A stretch of DNA of 64,000 nt, taken from the NCBI GenBank assembly GCA_934488615.1, contig CAKSSJ010000001.1:115608-179607 (forward strand), written 5' to 3'. Made by a program: the position numbers and the translations under genes. The notes beneath the pieces were generated by a model that saw nothing but the letters and a program-made list of their open reading frames with translations, made no database searches and had not been told where the DNA came from. This document shows positions 1-8,784 of this stretch, piece by piece (position 1 is the first letter of the stretch; the number at the start of each line of letters is the position of its first letter). The stretch comes from an uncultured Eubacteriales bacterium (lineage in GTDB: Bacteria > Bacillota > Clostridia > Oscillospirales > Acutalibacteraceae).

Positions 1-1
1 T

Positions 2-481
2 TTTTACTATGATTCAAGATTTTGGGATTCGGGCATGCATTTGCTCAGCGGAGGACTTTGCGTTCTTCTCGGCTATGAGGTTGTCGTAGCAATGCAAAAG
101 CGAGACAAGAAACCTGTTTCAATTCCCGTTGCGCTGCTTTGCGCTCTTTGCTTCTCGTTCTTTGTTTCGACCTGTTGGGAGCTTGTCGAGTTCACAATGG
201 ATCAGGTCATGACAAACCCCGCAAAGGGAACTATCGGAGACGCTCAGCACTGGTGCTACGAGCTTGCAAAGGGAACGCCGAAGGAGGCAACTCTCTTTGA
301 CCCGAAGAATATCGGCAGATGGCCGCTTATGGACACAATGGGAGATATAATACTCAACTCCATCGGTGCGGTTGTCGCATGGATATTCCTCAAGATTTTC
401 CCGTACCATCACGGCAAGGTCTATGACGTCAACAAGGAAGTATCCGAAAATGCGGAAGAAAAAGAGCTTGTTACAAAATAA
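2..481 (+). CDS. Membrane protein, YjdF/DUF2238-like, 5' end outside window
   Basis: The frame is open from base 2, ahead of the first ATG at 35, so the true N-terminus lies outside the window. The visible part has a Tyr-Asp pair followed by HLLSGG at the start of a hydrophobic segment, a second hydrophobic segment leading into CWELVEF, and MDTMGDIILNSIGA near the end of a third. This order (YD..H, WE..E, D..GD in membrane segments) matches the YjdF-type membrane family as I know it. The tail is charged and cytoplasmic-looking. Function is unknown. It ends just before a strong hairpin terminator. Family assignment is by eye, so moderately sure. Confidence 0.6.
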   Translation, partial: FYYDSRFWDSGMHLLSGGLCVLLGYEVVVAMQKRDKKPVSIPVALLCALCFSFFVSTCWELVEFTMDQVMTNPAKGTIGDAQHWCYELAKGTPKEATLFDPKNIGRWPLMDTMGDIILNSIGAVVAWIFLKIFPYHHGKVYDVNKEVSENAEEKELVTK

Positions 482-518
482 GCCTGTCTGATTTTTAATA
501 CAGATCAATTACATAAAA

Positions 519-577
519 TAAAAGCTATAATCCACATCGCGGCAGCTTAAAGCCGAGAGTGAATTATAGCTTTTTTG
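519..577 (+). terminator. Rho-independent terminator, related to the one at 32097
   Basis: The arms AAAGCTATAATCCAC and GTGAATTATAGCTTT pair over 15 positions with one mismatch and are followed by a T run. The same arm sequence recurs at 32097-32157. Confidence 0.85.
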
Positions 578-725
578 TCTGAAAAATAAAACAGTGGATC
601 TAGTTATATCCGCCGCAAAATGCTTTTAAAGAATGTGATTTATTTAACAACCGAAAATTTGAGAGTATGCCCCTCTAACCGTTCGAAAATCCTTTTCGCC
701 GCGGCAGAACGTATTGTTTTTTACG

Positions 726-953
726 TCATTTGTTTAGCTCGTCCGAAACAACCTCTTGAAAATGGCAAAGCTCGATTTTCGCAGAGTTCAAAAGCTCAAC
801 GAGATTAACAACAAAGTCTTTGTCAAGCGAAACGTCAACAAGCTCCGACTGTATTTTTGCAGAACAGCCTTCAACTGCGTCAATTCCGTAGGTTTTGAAT
901 TTTTTGCCGTCGATTAAAATACAGCTTTCTTTAATGAGATATTTGGTATTCAT
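726..953 (-). CDS. Small conserved protein, DUF6514-like
   Basis: A 75-residue protein. I chose the ATG at 953 because AAGGTGG lies just upstream; the longer reading frame has no ribosome site. It has a central YGIDA turn, a DVSLDKDFV segment and an acidic C-terminal helix, with no signal peptide or membrane segment. This resembles the small DUF6514 proteins of Clostridia; function is unknown. The gene stands alone, convergent with the gene to its left. Confidence 0.6.
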   Translation of the reverse strand: MNTKYLIKESCILIDGKKFKTYGIDAVEGCSAKIQSELVDVSLDKDFVVNLVELLNSAKIELCHFQEVVSDELNK

Positions 954-1145
954 ATTTCCACCTTGAATCGTGAACAAAAATAACTTTTTATATTATAGTA
1001 CCGAATTTTTGTCTTGTCAATAAAAACGTGAAATTTAATAACAATTTTTTATAAAAGATATCATTTTTTGTCATCTAAGATAGGGCGAGGGTCGAAAAAA
1101 CGCAGAGACGGTCGAAAAAAAACGAATCTGCGTGGCTGTTTTTAT

Positions 1146-2507
1146 TTATTTTTTGCTTTTGGAATCTTGCTTAAGCTCACTGTATTTGAACATTTTCAGT
1201 TCGCGGTTCTTTTTCCTTCTTCTGTTCGCTCTGATATAGAGTGCAATGTATGCGGCAATGACAAGAATGACAATTATAATCAAAATCTTGAAAACGGTGC
1301 TAGCCGTCATTCTTTTGAGCGCCGCCTTCAGATAAAGGAGCATACTCATGTTTGCGCTCTCGGCAACAACAAGCTCAACCGTGCCGATCTGACGCTCGGC
1401 GAACATTATTTTCGCCTTGCAGACCGTATCGCCTTTTTTAAACGGTGCATCGAGAGCTTCGGGCAAATCAATCGGTTCAAAGCTGACGCTTTCGGAACCG
1501 TTTCCCTCGGGAACGAGAGCGAGAACCTCATTCTTAGCTACAAGCCGAACATTGTCCATGTCCCAGCAATAATTCACGGGAACGGTTGTAACAAACTGGG
1601 CTTCCTTTGTTACGATCTCATAGCTGAGGTTGTCAAATGCCCATTCAAACATTCTTACCGCGTCAAGTATCGCTTGGTTTTCGGTGTCGTTATCGCTGTC
1701 CGTATCCTTATACGGTCCTCCCATAGCAATTGCAAGATAGCTGTAGCCGTCCCTTGAAGCGATTGAAATAATGCTTTCGCCCTCGGCATTGCTTGAGCCT
1801 GTCTTGATGCCCTTGCTGTAGTCGTAATAGTAATCGGGGAAGCCGTAGTTGAGCATGTAGTTTGTATTGACAATCGTGCGTTCTTCATTTTTATTCGTTT
1901 TCTGAAGATCATAGGTCAGCATCTTAACTATCGTCTCAAAAACGGAGTATTTCATTGCCGCACGGGTGATTTTGGCAAGATCGTTTGCGGTTGATTTCTG
2001 GTTGGCGTCGTCAAGCCCGTGCGGATTGGTGAACTTGGTTTTATTGCAGCCGAGCTTTTTGGCGGCGGCATTCATTTTGTTTACAAAATTTGCAACACCC
2101 TTGCCGTATTCGTCCGCAAGGACCAGAGCGGCGTCATTTCCGCTCGGAATAAGCAGACAGCACAGCAGATCGTAAACGCTGATTACCTCGCCGTCCTGAA
2201 GCCCCGACATGATACAGCCTGTTCCGTAAAGGCTTTCAAGCGATGAGCCTGAAACCGTGACCTTCTTGCTGAGATCTTTTTCGTTCTGGAGAACAACAAG
2301 GGCGGTCATTATTTTGGTCAGAGATGACGGGTCGGCAGGCTGATCCGCATTTTTGTCAATAATTACGGCATTGCTGTCGAGATTGATCAGCAGGTCGATC
2401 TTGGAATAAAGCTCAACATCGGCCGAATAATCGGTTGCGCAGGCAGGAATAACGGTTGATGTGAAAATCAAAGCGGCGCAACAAATAAAAATAATAAATT
2501 TTTTCAT
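1146..2507 (-). CDS. D-alanyl-D-alanine carboxypeptidase (PBP5/DacF type)
   Basis: A 453-residue secreted, membrane-anchored peptidase of the S11 family, which trims the terminal D-Ala from peptidoglycan stem peptides. A signal peptide covers residues 1-24 (ends PACA). The serine penicillin-binding triad is complete: SLTK at 62-65, SGN at 122-124 and KTG at 235-237. A C-terminal domain is followed by a hydrophobic helix near residues 405-425 and a basic tail, so the protein is probably held by a transmembrane segment rather than the usual amphipathic helix. The start at 2507 (MKKF) fits the signal peptide; an in-frame TTG lies 15 bases upstream. Monocistronic. Confidence 0.9.
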   Translation of the reverse strand: MKKFIIFICCAALIFTSTVIPACATDYSADVELYSKIDLLINLDSNAVIIDKNADQPADPSSLTKIMTALVVLQNEKDLSKKVTVSGSSLESLYGTGCIMSGLQDGEVISVYDLLCCLLIPSGNDAALVLADEYGKGVANFVNKMNAAAKKLGCNKTKFTNPHGLDDANQKSTANDLAKITRAAMKYSVFETIVKMLTYDLQKTNKNEERTIVNTNYMLNYGFPDYYYDYSKGIKTGSSNAEGESIISIASRDGYSYLAIAMGGPYKDTDSDNDTENQAILDAVRMFEWAFDNLSYEIVTKEAQFVTTVPVNYCWDMDNVRLVAKNEVLALVPEGNGSESVSFEPIDLPEALDAPFKKGDTVCKAKIMFAERQIGTVELVVAESANMSMLLYLKAALKRMTASTVFKILIIIVILVIAAYIALYIRANRRRKKNRELKMFKYSELKQDSKSKK

Positions 2508-2560
2508 AGACAAGACACCCAAACTTGTAGTATTATATATTATAAGTAATCATTTGTTAC

Positions 2561-2602
2561 TTAAGGCAATTCGCACACCGCAATTGTGCTGTATTGCATT
2601 AA
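2561..2602. repeat. Hairpin repeat family, copy A
   Basis: Arms TTAAGGCAATTCGCACA and TTGTGCTGTATTGCATTAA are imperfect inverted repeats. Related elements occur at 6372, 15039 and 37721. It lies in the divergent gap between dac and the phosphoesterase, so it is not simply a terminator. Confidence 0.65.
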
Positions 2603-2680
2603 AAACATTATAGCAGATAAGATTATAAAAATAAATATGAAAAATAAAAAATTTATCACATTTTGGGGAGTGATCTGATA

Positions 2681-3373
2681 ATGGTTTACGCAACAGGTGA
2701 TATGCACGGCGATTACGCCCTCTTTTCACAGAAAAAATTTAAGAATATTAAAGAGGGCGACACCCTTATTGTCTGCGGAGATTTCGGATTTATATGGCGC
2801 GGCGATTCCAAGGAGAAAAAAATTCTCGATAAGCTCGGCAAGAAGAAATACAGAATTCTTTTTGTAGACGGAACGCACGAAAACTTCGATCTGATATCAA
2901 GATATCCTGTTGTGAGCTTTGCAGGCGGCAAGGCACACAAGATAAGGGACAATATTTATCATTTAATGAGAGGTCAGATCTTTGAAATCGAGGAAGAAAA
3001 GTATTTCACCATGGGCGGCGGAGAAAGCCCCGATATTGACATGAGGGTTGACCATGATACCTGGTCAAGAGCCGAGATCCCAACACAGGAGGAAATACGC
3101 GAGGGCGCAGAGAATCTTGAGAGATGCAAGTATAAGGTGGACTACATGATCACGCATGAGCCATCGCAGAAAATCAAGAATTTTCTCAAGCTCAGGGAGA
3201 ATGAACCGCTCACCGTTTCGGGACTTAACGCATATCTTCAGGAGCTGAGCACAAACTGCGATTTCAAGCGCTGGTTTTTCGGCAGTATGCATGAGGACAA
3301 GTTTGTTTCCGCAACGCAGATTGCCCTGTTCCAGAATCTTGTAAATGTTCAGACGGGTGAAATTGTTTCATGA
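2681..3373 (+). CDS. Calcineurin-like metallophosphoesterase
   Basis: A 230-residue cytoplasmic protein. The ATG at 2681 follows GGGGAG. Metal-site motifs in order are GDMHGD (6-11), CGDFGF, GTHENF, an MITHE histidine and GSMHE. Two positions depart from the usual motifs (GTHE instead of GNHE, GSMH instead of GHxH), so some ligands may differ. No signal peptide. It is followed by deoC with the ATGs nearly overlapping, so these are probably co-transcribed. The substrate cannot be read from sequence; a phosphodiesterase or protein phosphatase are both possible. Confidence 0.8.
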   Translation: MVYATGDMHGDYALFSQKKFKNIKEGDTLIVCGDFGFIWRGDSKEKKILDKLGKKKYRILFVDGTHENFDLISRYPVVSFAGGKAHKIRDNIYHLMRGQIFEIEEEKYFTMGGGESPDIDMRVDHDTWSRAEIPTQEEIREGAENLERCKYKVDYMITHEPSQKIKNFLKLRENEPLTVSGLNAYLQELSTNCDFKRWFFGSMHEDKFVSATQIALFQNLVNVQTGEIVS

Positions 3374-3384
3374 CGGAGGGGAAT

Positions 3385-4050
3385 ATGGATATTAAGGCTA
3401 TACTTTCAAAGGTTGATCACACACTTCTCTCTCAGTCGGCGACGTGGGAGCAGATAAAACAGATTTGCGATGACGGCATAAAATACGGCTGTGCCTCCGT
3501 TTGTATTCCTGCAAGCTATGTTAAACAGGCGGCGGAATATGTTGACGGAAAAATTTCCGTTTGTACGGTTATCGGCTTTCCAAACGGCTATTCCACAACG
3601 GCGGCGAAATGCTTTGAGGCGGAGGACGCAGTGAAAAACGGTGCCGAAGAAATTGACATGGTAATAAACATCGGCGCGCTTAAGGATAAAAAATACGAGT
3701 TCATGCTCAATGAAATAAATGCTGTCAAAGCGGCGTGCCACGGTAAGCTTCTTAAGGTTATTATTGAGACTTGTCTGCTGACCGAGGACGAAAAAATAAA
3801 GATGTGCGAGATCGTTTCCGAATCGGGCGCGGACTTTATCAAGACCTCAACCGGTTTTTCAACCGCAGGTGCAACAAGAGAGGACGTTGCGCTCTTTGCC
3901 AAGCACGTCACGGGCGGAACGAATATTAAAGCCGCAGGCGGAATCGCTTCCCTTGCCGATGCCGAGGATTTTATTAAGCTCGGCGCGGACAGGCTCGGCA
4001 CAAGCAGAATAGTTAAGATCGTAAAAAATGAAGAAGCAAGCGGATATTGA
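3385..4050 (+). CDS. deoC: Deoxyribose-phosphate aldolase
   Basis: A 221-residue class I aldolase that splits 2-deoxyribose 5-phosphate into glyceraldehyde 3-phosphate and acetaldehyde in deoxynucleoside breakdown. The Schiff-base lysine is K153 in FIKTSTGF, with partner K182 in IKAAGGI and D91 in EIDMVIN. Length is normal. The start at 3385 is preferred over the ATG at 3370 because GGAGGGG lies between them. No other deo genes are nearby; the neighbours are a phosphoesterase and an acetyltransferase. Confidence 0.95.
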   Translation: MDIKAILSKVDHTLLSQSATWEQIKQICDDGIKYGCASVCIPASYVKQAAEYVDGKISVCTVIGFPNGYSTTAAKCFEAEDAVKNGAEEIDMVINIGALKDKKYEFMLNEINAVKAACHGKLLKVIIETCLLTEDEKIKMCEIVSESGADFIKTSTGFSTAGATREDVALFAKHVTGGTNIKAAGGIASLADAEDFIKLGADRLGTSRIVKIVKNEEASGY

Positions 4051-4084
4051 TTGTATTGCTTGCATAAGCAAAAGGATTAAGAAT

Positions 4085-5251
4085 ATGGCGAATAATTTAT
4101 ATTACGGAAGAGGCAAGGATGAGGATAACAAAAGCTTGATCGCTTTCCTTGACGAGGTTTTTTTCACAGACGATCCCGACGGCAGAGATTTTCTCAATCT
4201 GCTCCCGAAATGCTACAAGGATCAGTACCGCCCTGCTTACAATAATTTTGTTGTTCAGGATGAGAACGGCGAGTTCCGTTCCGCAATCGGCAGCTTTTAT
4301 AACGATATGACGGTCGGCGGAGAACAGATAAAGGCATGCTGTATCGGCAACGTTGCGGTCGGCACAAAATACAGGTCAATGGGCTATATGATCGAGCTTA
4401 TGGAGCTTTCGGTCGAGGACATGAAAAAGAACGGAGTTGACGTAGCCTACCTTGGCGGTCAGCGCCAGCGTTACGGCTATTTCGGATTTGAGTCCTCGGG
4501 TACAGTCTACCGATTCCATTTCAGCCGAAGCGCATACAGACACGCGCTCAAGGCGATGCCCTGCGGACTTGAAATCGAAAAGCTCAGAGCGGACGACAGG
4601 GAAAGCATTGAAAATATAGACAAGCTCTATAGAAAGCTTCCCGTCAGGTCAAATCGCAGACCCGAGAGCTATTACGATGTTCTTTGCTCATGGAGAGATC
4701 GTCCGTACATACTCAAAAAGGACGGCGAATTCGTAGGATATTTTGTCCTCGATTATCATAAGGGCTGTGTTTGCGAATTTGATGTAACGGACAATAAATA
4801 TTACCCCAATCTTGTTGCCGCTGCGCTCGAAAAAACAGAGGAGTACAGAGTTTCGTTTGTTGTTGCTCCGTTTGAAACGGACAAGCTTGAATTCCTTACA
4901 GGTGTATCTGACGGCCTTGAAATTGACGGCTGTGAGATGATTCTTGTTTATAATTTTGAAAAGGTCATAAGGGCTTATCTCAAAGCAAAGGCAAGCTACT
5001 CAAAGCTTTGCGACGGAGAGCTTACCGTTCTTATTCACGGCAAATACGGCGACGAAAATCTCCGCGTCAAGGTGCTTGACAATAAGGTTACGGTCGAAAA
5101 ATTTGACGGCAAAGCGGAATTCGAATTGAACCACCATGCCGCAACAAGAGCATTTTTCTCGAATCTTGCGTCGGACAGAATGATTTTCCCCGCAAATGTT
5201 CAGCAGTGGCTTCCGCTTCATGTTTTTCTGTTCTCATCCGATACAATGTAA
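4085..5251 (+). CDS. GNAT N-acetyltransferase, Eis-like two-domain architecture
   Basis: A 388-residue protein. The ATG at 4085 follows AAAAGGA. The first third has a GNAT core with the acetyl-CoA segment GTKYRSMGYM and a GQRQRYGYFGFE strand-turn typical of the Eis-like group. A second GNAT-like region and a C-terminal sterol-carrier-like region fill the rest, as in that family. Acceptor unknown. It sits between deoC and galM on the same strand with short gaps. Confidence 0.75.
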   Translation: MANNLYYGRGKDEDNKSLIAFLDEVFFTDDPDGRDFLNLLPKCYKDQYRPAYNNFVVQDENGEFRSAIGSFYNDMTVGGEQIKACCIGNVAVGTKYRSMGYMIELMELSVEDMKKNGVDVAYLGGQRQRYGYFGFESSGTVYRFHFSRSAYRHALKAMPCGLEIEKLRADDRESIENIDKLYRKLPVRSNRRPESYYDVLCSWRDRPYILKKDGEFVGYFVLDYHKGCVCEFDVTDNKYYPNLVAAALEKTEEYRVSFVVAPFETDKLEFLTGVSDGLEIDGCEMILVYNFEKVIRAYLKAKASYSKLCDGELTVLIHGKYGDENLRVKVLDNKVTVEKFDGKAEFELNHHAATRAFFSNLASDRMIFPANVQQWLPLHVFLFSSDTM

Positions 5252-5263
5252 GGAGGAAATACA

Positions 5264-6307
5264 ATGTCAGTAAGCATTTCATTTTTCGGAAATATGCCCG
5301 ACGGCAAAGAGGTCAGGCTTTTTACAATAAAAAATTCCAACGGAATAATTTTGCAGGTTATAACCCTCGGCGCAACGCTTCAGGCGCTTTATGCTCCCGA
5401 CAAATACGGCAGAGTGAACGATATTACGGTAGGCTTCGACAGCCTTTACGGCCATCTTAATTTCACGGATTACCAGGGCAAGGTTGTCGGCAGATATGCC
5501 AACAGAATCGCAAACGGTTCATTCGAGATGAACGGCAAAAAGATTCAGCTCACTCAGAACGAAAAGGGCAAGACCTGTCTCCACAGTGCAGGCGAATTTT
5601 CAAATGCCGTTTGGGACGCAGAGACCGTAGGCAATAACGCGGTCGAGCTTTCCTACACCAGCCCCGACGGCGCAAGCGGCTTTGAGGGCAAGATGGATGC
5701 GAGGGTGAAATATACTCTCACCGAGGATAACAAGGTTGAAATTGAGTACAGCGCAGTCAGCGACAAGGACACGGTTATCAATTTCACCAACCATACATAT
5801 TTTAATCTCAGTGGCTCTGCAATGAGTGACGTGCTCGGTCATGTGCTCAAGCTCAATGCGAAGAAATTTACACCGACCGATGAGGACAGTATTCCGACGG
5901 GTCAGCTCCGTTCGGTTTTCAACACACCGTTTGATTTCACAAATCCGACCTCTATCGGCAAGAGAATTCACGACAGAGACACTCAGCTCGTGATGTGCAG
6001 AGGCTATGACCATAATTTCTGCCTTGACCATGTTGAGGGTGAAGCGGACGCGGTTGTTTATGAGCCTGTCAGCGGCAGACAGCTCAAGGTTTATACCGAC
6101 CTCCCGGGTGTTCAGCTCTACACGGGCAACTTCCTTGACGGCACGATTATCGGCAAGGGCGGACTTCCGCTCGTTCAGCATGCGGGCTTCTGCCTTGAAA
6201 CTCAGTATTATCCCGATACGCCGAATCACCCCGATTTTCCGCAGTGCACATTCAAGGCAGGCGAGGAATACAAGTCAAAAACCACGTTTGAAATAAATGT
6301 ATTTTAA
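5264..6307 (+). CDS. galM: Aldose 1-epimerase (galactose mutarotase)
   Basis: A 347-residue protein of normal length. It interconverts alpha and beta anomers of galactose or glucose. The catalytic histidine is in the NHTYFNLSG motif and the catalytic glutamate in CLETQYYPD near the C-terminus; GYDHNFCL is also conserved. AGGAGG precedes the ATG 13 bases after the GNAT stop. It is cytoplasmic with no signal peptide. No Leloir genes are nearby. Confidence 0.93.
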   Translation: MSVSISFFGNMPDGKEVRLFTIKNSNGIILQVITLGATLQALYAPDKYGRVNDITVGFDSLYGHLNFTDYQGKVVGRYANRIANGSFEMNGKKIQLTQNEKGKTCLHSAGEFSNAVWDAETVGNNAVELSYTSPDGASGFEGKMDARVKYTLTEDNKVEIEYSAVSDKDTVINFTNHTYFNLSGSAMSDVLGHVLKLNAKKFTPTDEDSIPTGQLRSVFNTPFDFTNPTSIGKRIHDRDTQLVMCRGYDHNFCLDHVEGEADAVVYEPVSGRQLKVYTDLPGVQLYTGNFLDGTIIGKGGLPLVQHAGFCLETQYYPDTPNHPDFPQCTFKAGEEYKSKTTFEINVF

Positions 6308-6371
6308 AGAATATTTTTGATTAGTTCACAAAATGGACAAATTAAAAAGTATAATTAAGATAAAGACAATG

Positions 6372-6430
6372 TTAAGGCAATACCGCACAAATTGAGGTGT
6401 ATGCCTCAATTGTACGATATTGCGTTTAAG
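6372..6430. repeat. Hairpin repeat family, copy B
   Basis: The longest copy. The left arm TTAAGGCAATACCGCACAA continues with ATTGAGG; the right arm is CCTCAATTGTACGATATTGC then GTTTAA. It lies between galM and the response regulator, inside the probable leader of the latter. Confidence 0.7.
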
Positions 6431-6456
6431 GGTCTTATTGAAACGGAGGAATTACT

Positions 6457-7158
6457 ATGGCAACAGAAAAAATTCTTGTAGTTGATGATGACACCAATAT
6501 ATGCGAGCTTCTCAGACTTTATCTTGAAAAAGAGGGCTACAGCGTTACTATCGCAAACACAGGTATGCAGGCTGTTAAGCTCTTTGCTGAGCATCAGCCT
6601 GATCTTATGCTCCTTGACATAATGCTTCCCGAGCTTGACGGATGGCAGGTTTGCCGTGAAATCAGAAAATATTCCAACAAGCCGATCATCATGCTCACCG
6701 CCAAGGGCGAGACCTTTGATAAGGTTCTCGGTCTGGAGCTCGGAGCTGATGATTATATCACAAAGCCGTTTGAGGCAAAGGAGGTTCTTGCAAGAATCAA
6801 GGCGGTTCTCCGCAGAACATCGAATGCCTCCGCTCCCGAAGCCGAGAGCAATATCAAGCAGGTTTCCTATGATAATCTGTCAATAAATCTCACAAACTAT
6901 GAATTGAGAGTAAAGGGCGAAAAGGTTGACGCTCCGCCGAAGGAGCTCGAGCTTCTCTATCACCTTGCAAGCAACCCGAACAGAGTTTTCACAAGAGATC
7001 AGCTTCTTGACGAGGTTTGGGGCTTTGACTATTACGGCGACAGCAGAACGGTTGACGTTCATGTTAAGCGTATCCGTGAAAAGCTTGAGGGCGTTTCCGA
7101 CAAATGGGAGATCAAGACCGTCTGGAGCGTCGGATATAAATTTGAGACCAAGGACTGA
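6457..7158 (+). CDS. Response regulator, OmpR/PhoB family
   Basis: A 233-residue DNA-binding response regulator. The receiver domain (about 4-118) has the acidic pocket D10-D11-D12, phosphoacceptor D54, T81 and K103. A winged-helix effector (about 135-231) contains the RTVDVHVKRIREKLE recognition helix and ends VWSVGYKF. A sensor kinase follows seven bases downstream and an HtrA protease after that, which suggests an envelope-stress pathway; that link is inferred from order only. Confidence 0.93.
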   Translation: MATEKILVVDDDTNICELLRLYLEKEGYSVTIANTGMQAVKLFAEHQPDLMLLDIMLPELDGWQVCREIRKYSNKPIIMLTAKGETFDKVLGLELGADDYITKPFEAKEVLARIKAVLRRTSNASAPEAESNIKQVSYDNLSINLTNYELRVKGEKVDAPPKELELLYHLASNPNRVFTRDQLLDEVWGFDYYGDSRTVDVHVKRIREKLEGVSDKWEIKTVWSVGYKFETKD

Positions 7159-7164
7159 TGATCC

Positions 7165-8670
7165 ATGGGAAGAAGATTGAAAAAAGACCCTAAAAACAAA
7201 AAGCTGTTTTACAAGTATCTTTCAATTATTACTTTGGTGAGTCTGCTCAGTGTGCTTATTGTATGTTCGACCTATCTCGGAATTGCTTCAAAATACCGCA
7301 ACGATGAGCAGCTCTCAACGCTCGAAAGAAACACGACGATTATTTCCAAAAACTCGGAAAAGATATTAAGCCAGTTTTCGGGAAGGTACGGAAGCGGAGA
7401 TGAGGTTGACATTTCGCCTCTCTCAATGATATGCAACACGATAAACAATATGTCGGCGGCGCTTGATGCGGATATATTTATCATCAACATGAACGGCGAG
7501 GTCGTTGTTTGTAAGGAAATGATGAGCGACCGATTCAGGTTTGATTCAAATGCGACATGCGTTGTTCACGGCGGCTACAAGATAGATCAATCCATTATAG
7601 ACGCCGCAACGGATAAGGATTATACCGAGGTCGGCAGACTGGGAACTACCTTTGTAAGAACTCAGCTCACCGCTGCATCGCCGATAAAGCTCAATAACAA
7701 GACCGTTGCAATCGTTATCGCGACGGAGAAGATTACCTCAAGCTGGTACGGATATGCCAAAAGAATGCTTCAGATCTTCCTTGTAGCGGCGCTTTTCTCC
7801 TTGGTTGTTTCATTCCTCGCAGTTTACTATCTCAGCTACCGCCTGACGCGGCCGCTCAGAGATATGGCAACCGCAACCGAGCATTACGCGCAGGGCGATT
7901 TCAGCTATAAGGTCAAGGTTCGGGGGCATGATGAGGTTGCACAGCTTTCCGAAGCGTTCAACACAATGGCAATGTCGCTTTCAGCGCTTGAAAGCTCGCG
8001 AAGGAGCTTTGTCGCCAATGTTTCGCACGAGCTGAAAACACCGATGACCTCGATCGGCGGCTTCATTGACGGAATGCTTGACGGAACGATAAGCGAGGAT
8101 AAATACGATTATTATTTGAGAATCGTTTCCGATGAGGTCAAGCGGCTTTCAAGGCTTGTTACGGGAATGCTCAATATGTCCAAGCTCGAAGCGGGCGAAA
8201 TGCAGATAAATATGAAGCAATTCGATATCTGCGCGGATATCTTTAAAACCCTGCTCTCGTTTGAAAGGAAAATCAACGATAAAAAGATTGAAATTCTCGG
8301 ACTTGACAAGATGGAGAGCATGACGGTGAGTGCCGATGAGGATATGATGATGCAGGTTATCTATAATCTCATTGACAATGCCGTTAAGTTTACACCCAAG
8401 GGCGGATATATCGAGTTCAAGGCTTACCGCGACAAGGAAAAGCTCTTTGTCAGCATCAAAAACAGCGGAGCGGGTATTGAACGCGAGGAAGCGGAAAAGA
8501 TTTTTGAAAGATTCTATAAAATTGATAAATCCAGAAGCTACGATGTCAAGGGCGCAGGCCTCGGTCTTTACCTTGTCAAGAGCATAATCGAGCTTCACGG
8601 AGGTCAGATCGTATGCAGCAGCAAGCTGAACGAATATACACAATTTGTATTCTGGCTTCCGAACGTTTAA
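7165..8670 (+). CDS. Sensor histidine kinase with HAMP domain
   Basis: A 501-residue partner of the preceding regulator. Membrane segments lie at about 18-40 and 203-225 and enclose an extracytoplasmic domain of roughly 160 residues. HAMP spans about 226-275, the phosphoacceptor is H288 in SHELKTP, and the ATPase domain shows the N box DNAVKFTP, the FERFYK box and the GAGLGLY loop. The ribosome site AAGGA overlaps the end of the regulator gene, so translation is probably coupled. The signal is unknown. Confidence 0.92.
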   Translation: MGRRLKKDPKNKKLFYKYLSIITLVSLLSVLIVCSTYLGIASKYRNDEQLSTLERNTTIISKNSEKILSQFSGRYGSGDEVDISPLSMICNTINNMSAALDADIFIINMNGEVVVCKEMMSDRFRFDSNATCVVHGGYKIDQSIIDAATDKDYTEVGRLGTTFVRTQLTAASPIKLNNKTVAIVIATEKITSSWYGYAKRMLQIFLVAALFSLVVSFLAVYYLSYRLTRPLRDMATATEHYAQGDFSYKVKVRGHDEVAQLSEAFNTMAMSLSALESSRRSFVANVSHELKTPMTSIGGFIDGMLDGTISEDKYDYYLRIVSDEVKRLSRLVTGMLNMSKLEAGEMQINMKQFDICADIFKTLLSFERKINDKKIEILGLDKMESMTVSADEDMMMQVIYNLIDNAVKFTPKGGYIEFKAYRDKEKLFVSIKNSGAGIEREEAEKIFERFYKIDKSRSYDVKGAGLGLYLVKSIIELHGGQIVCSSKLNEYTQFVFWLPNV

Positions 8671-8784
8671 TGTTTGTTTACAAATTATAAAAACTGTCGT
8701 AAAAAGACGGGATTATACTTATAGACAACATAAGGAACCGAACGATATATCGGCTACCTATTAACAGTGCAGGAGGAATTATTT

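Noticed and set aside
620..808. 62-residue ORF after the first terminator
   Set aside because: No ribosome site or recognisable sequence, and it overlaps the better-supported minus-strand gene.
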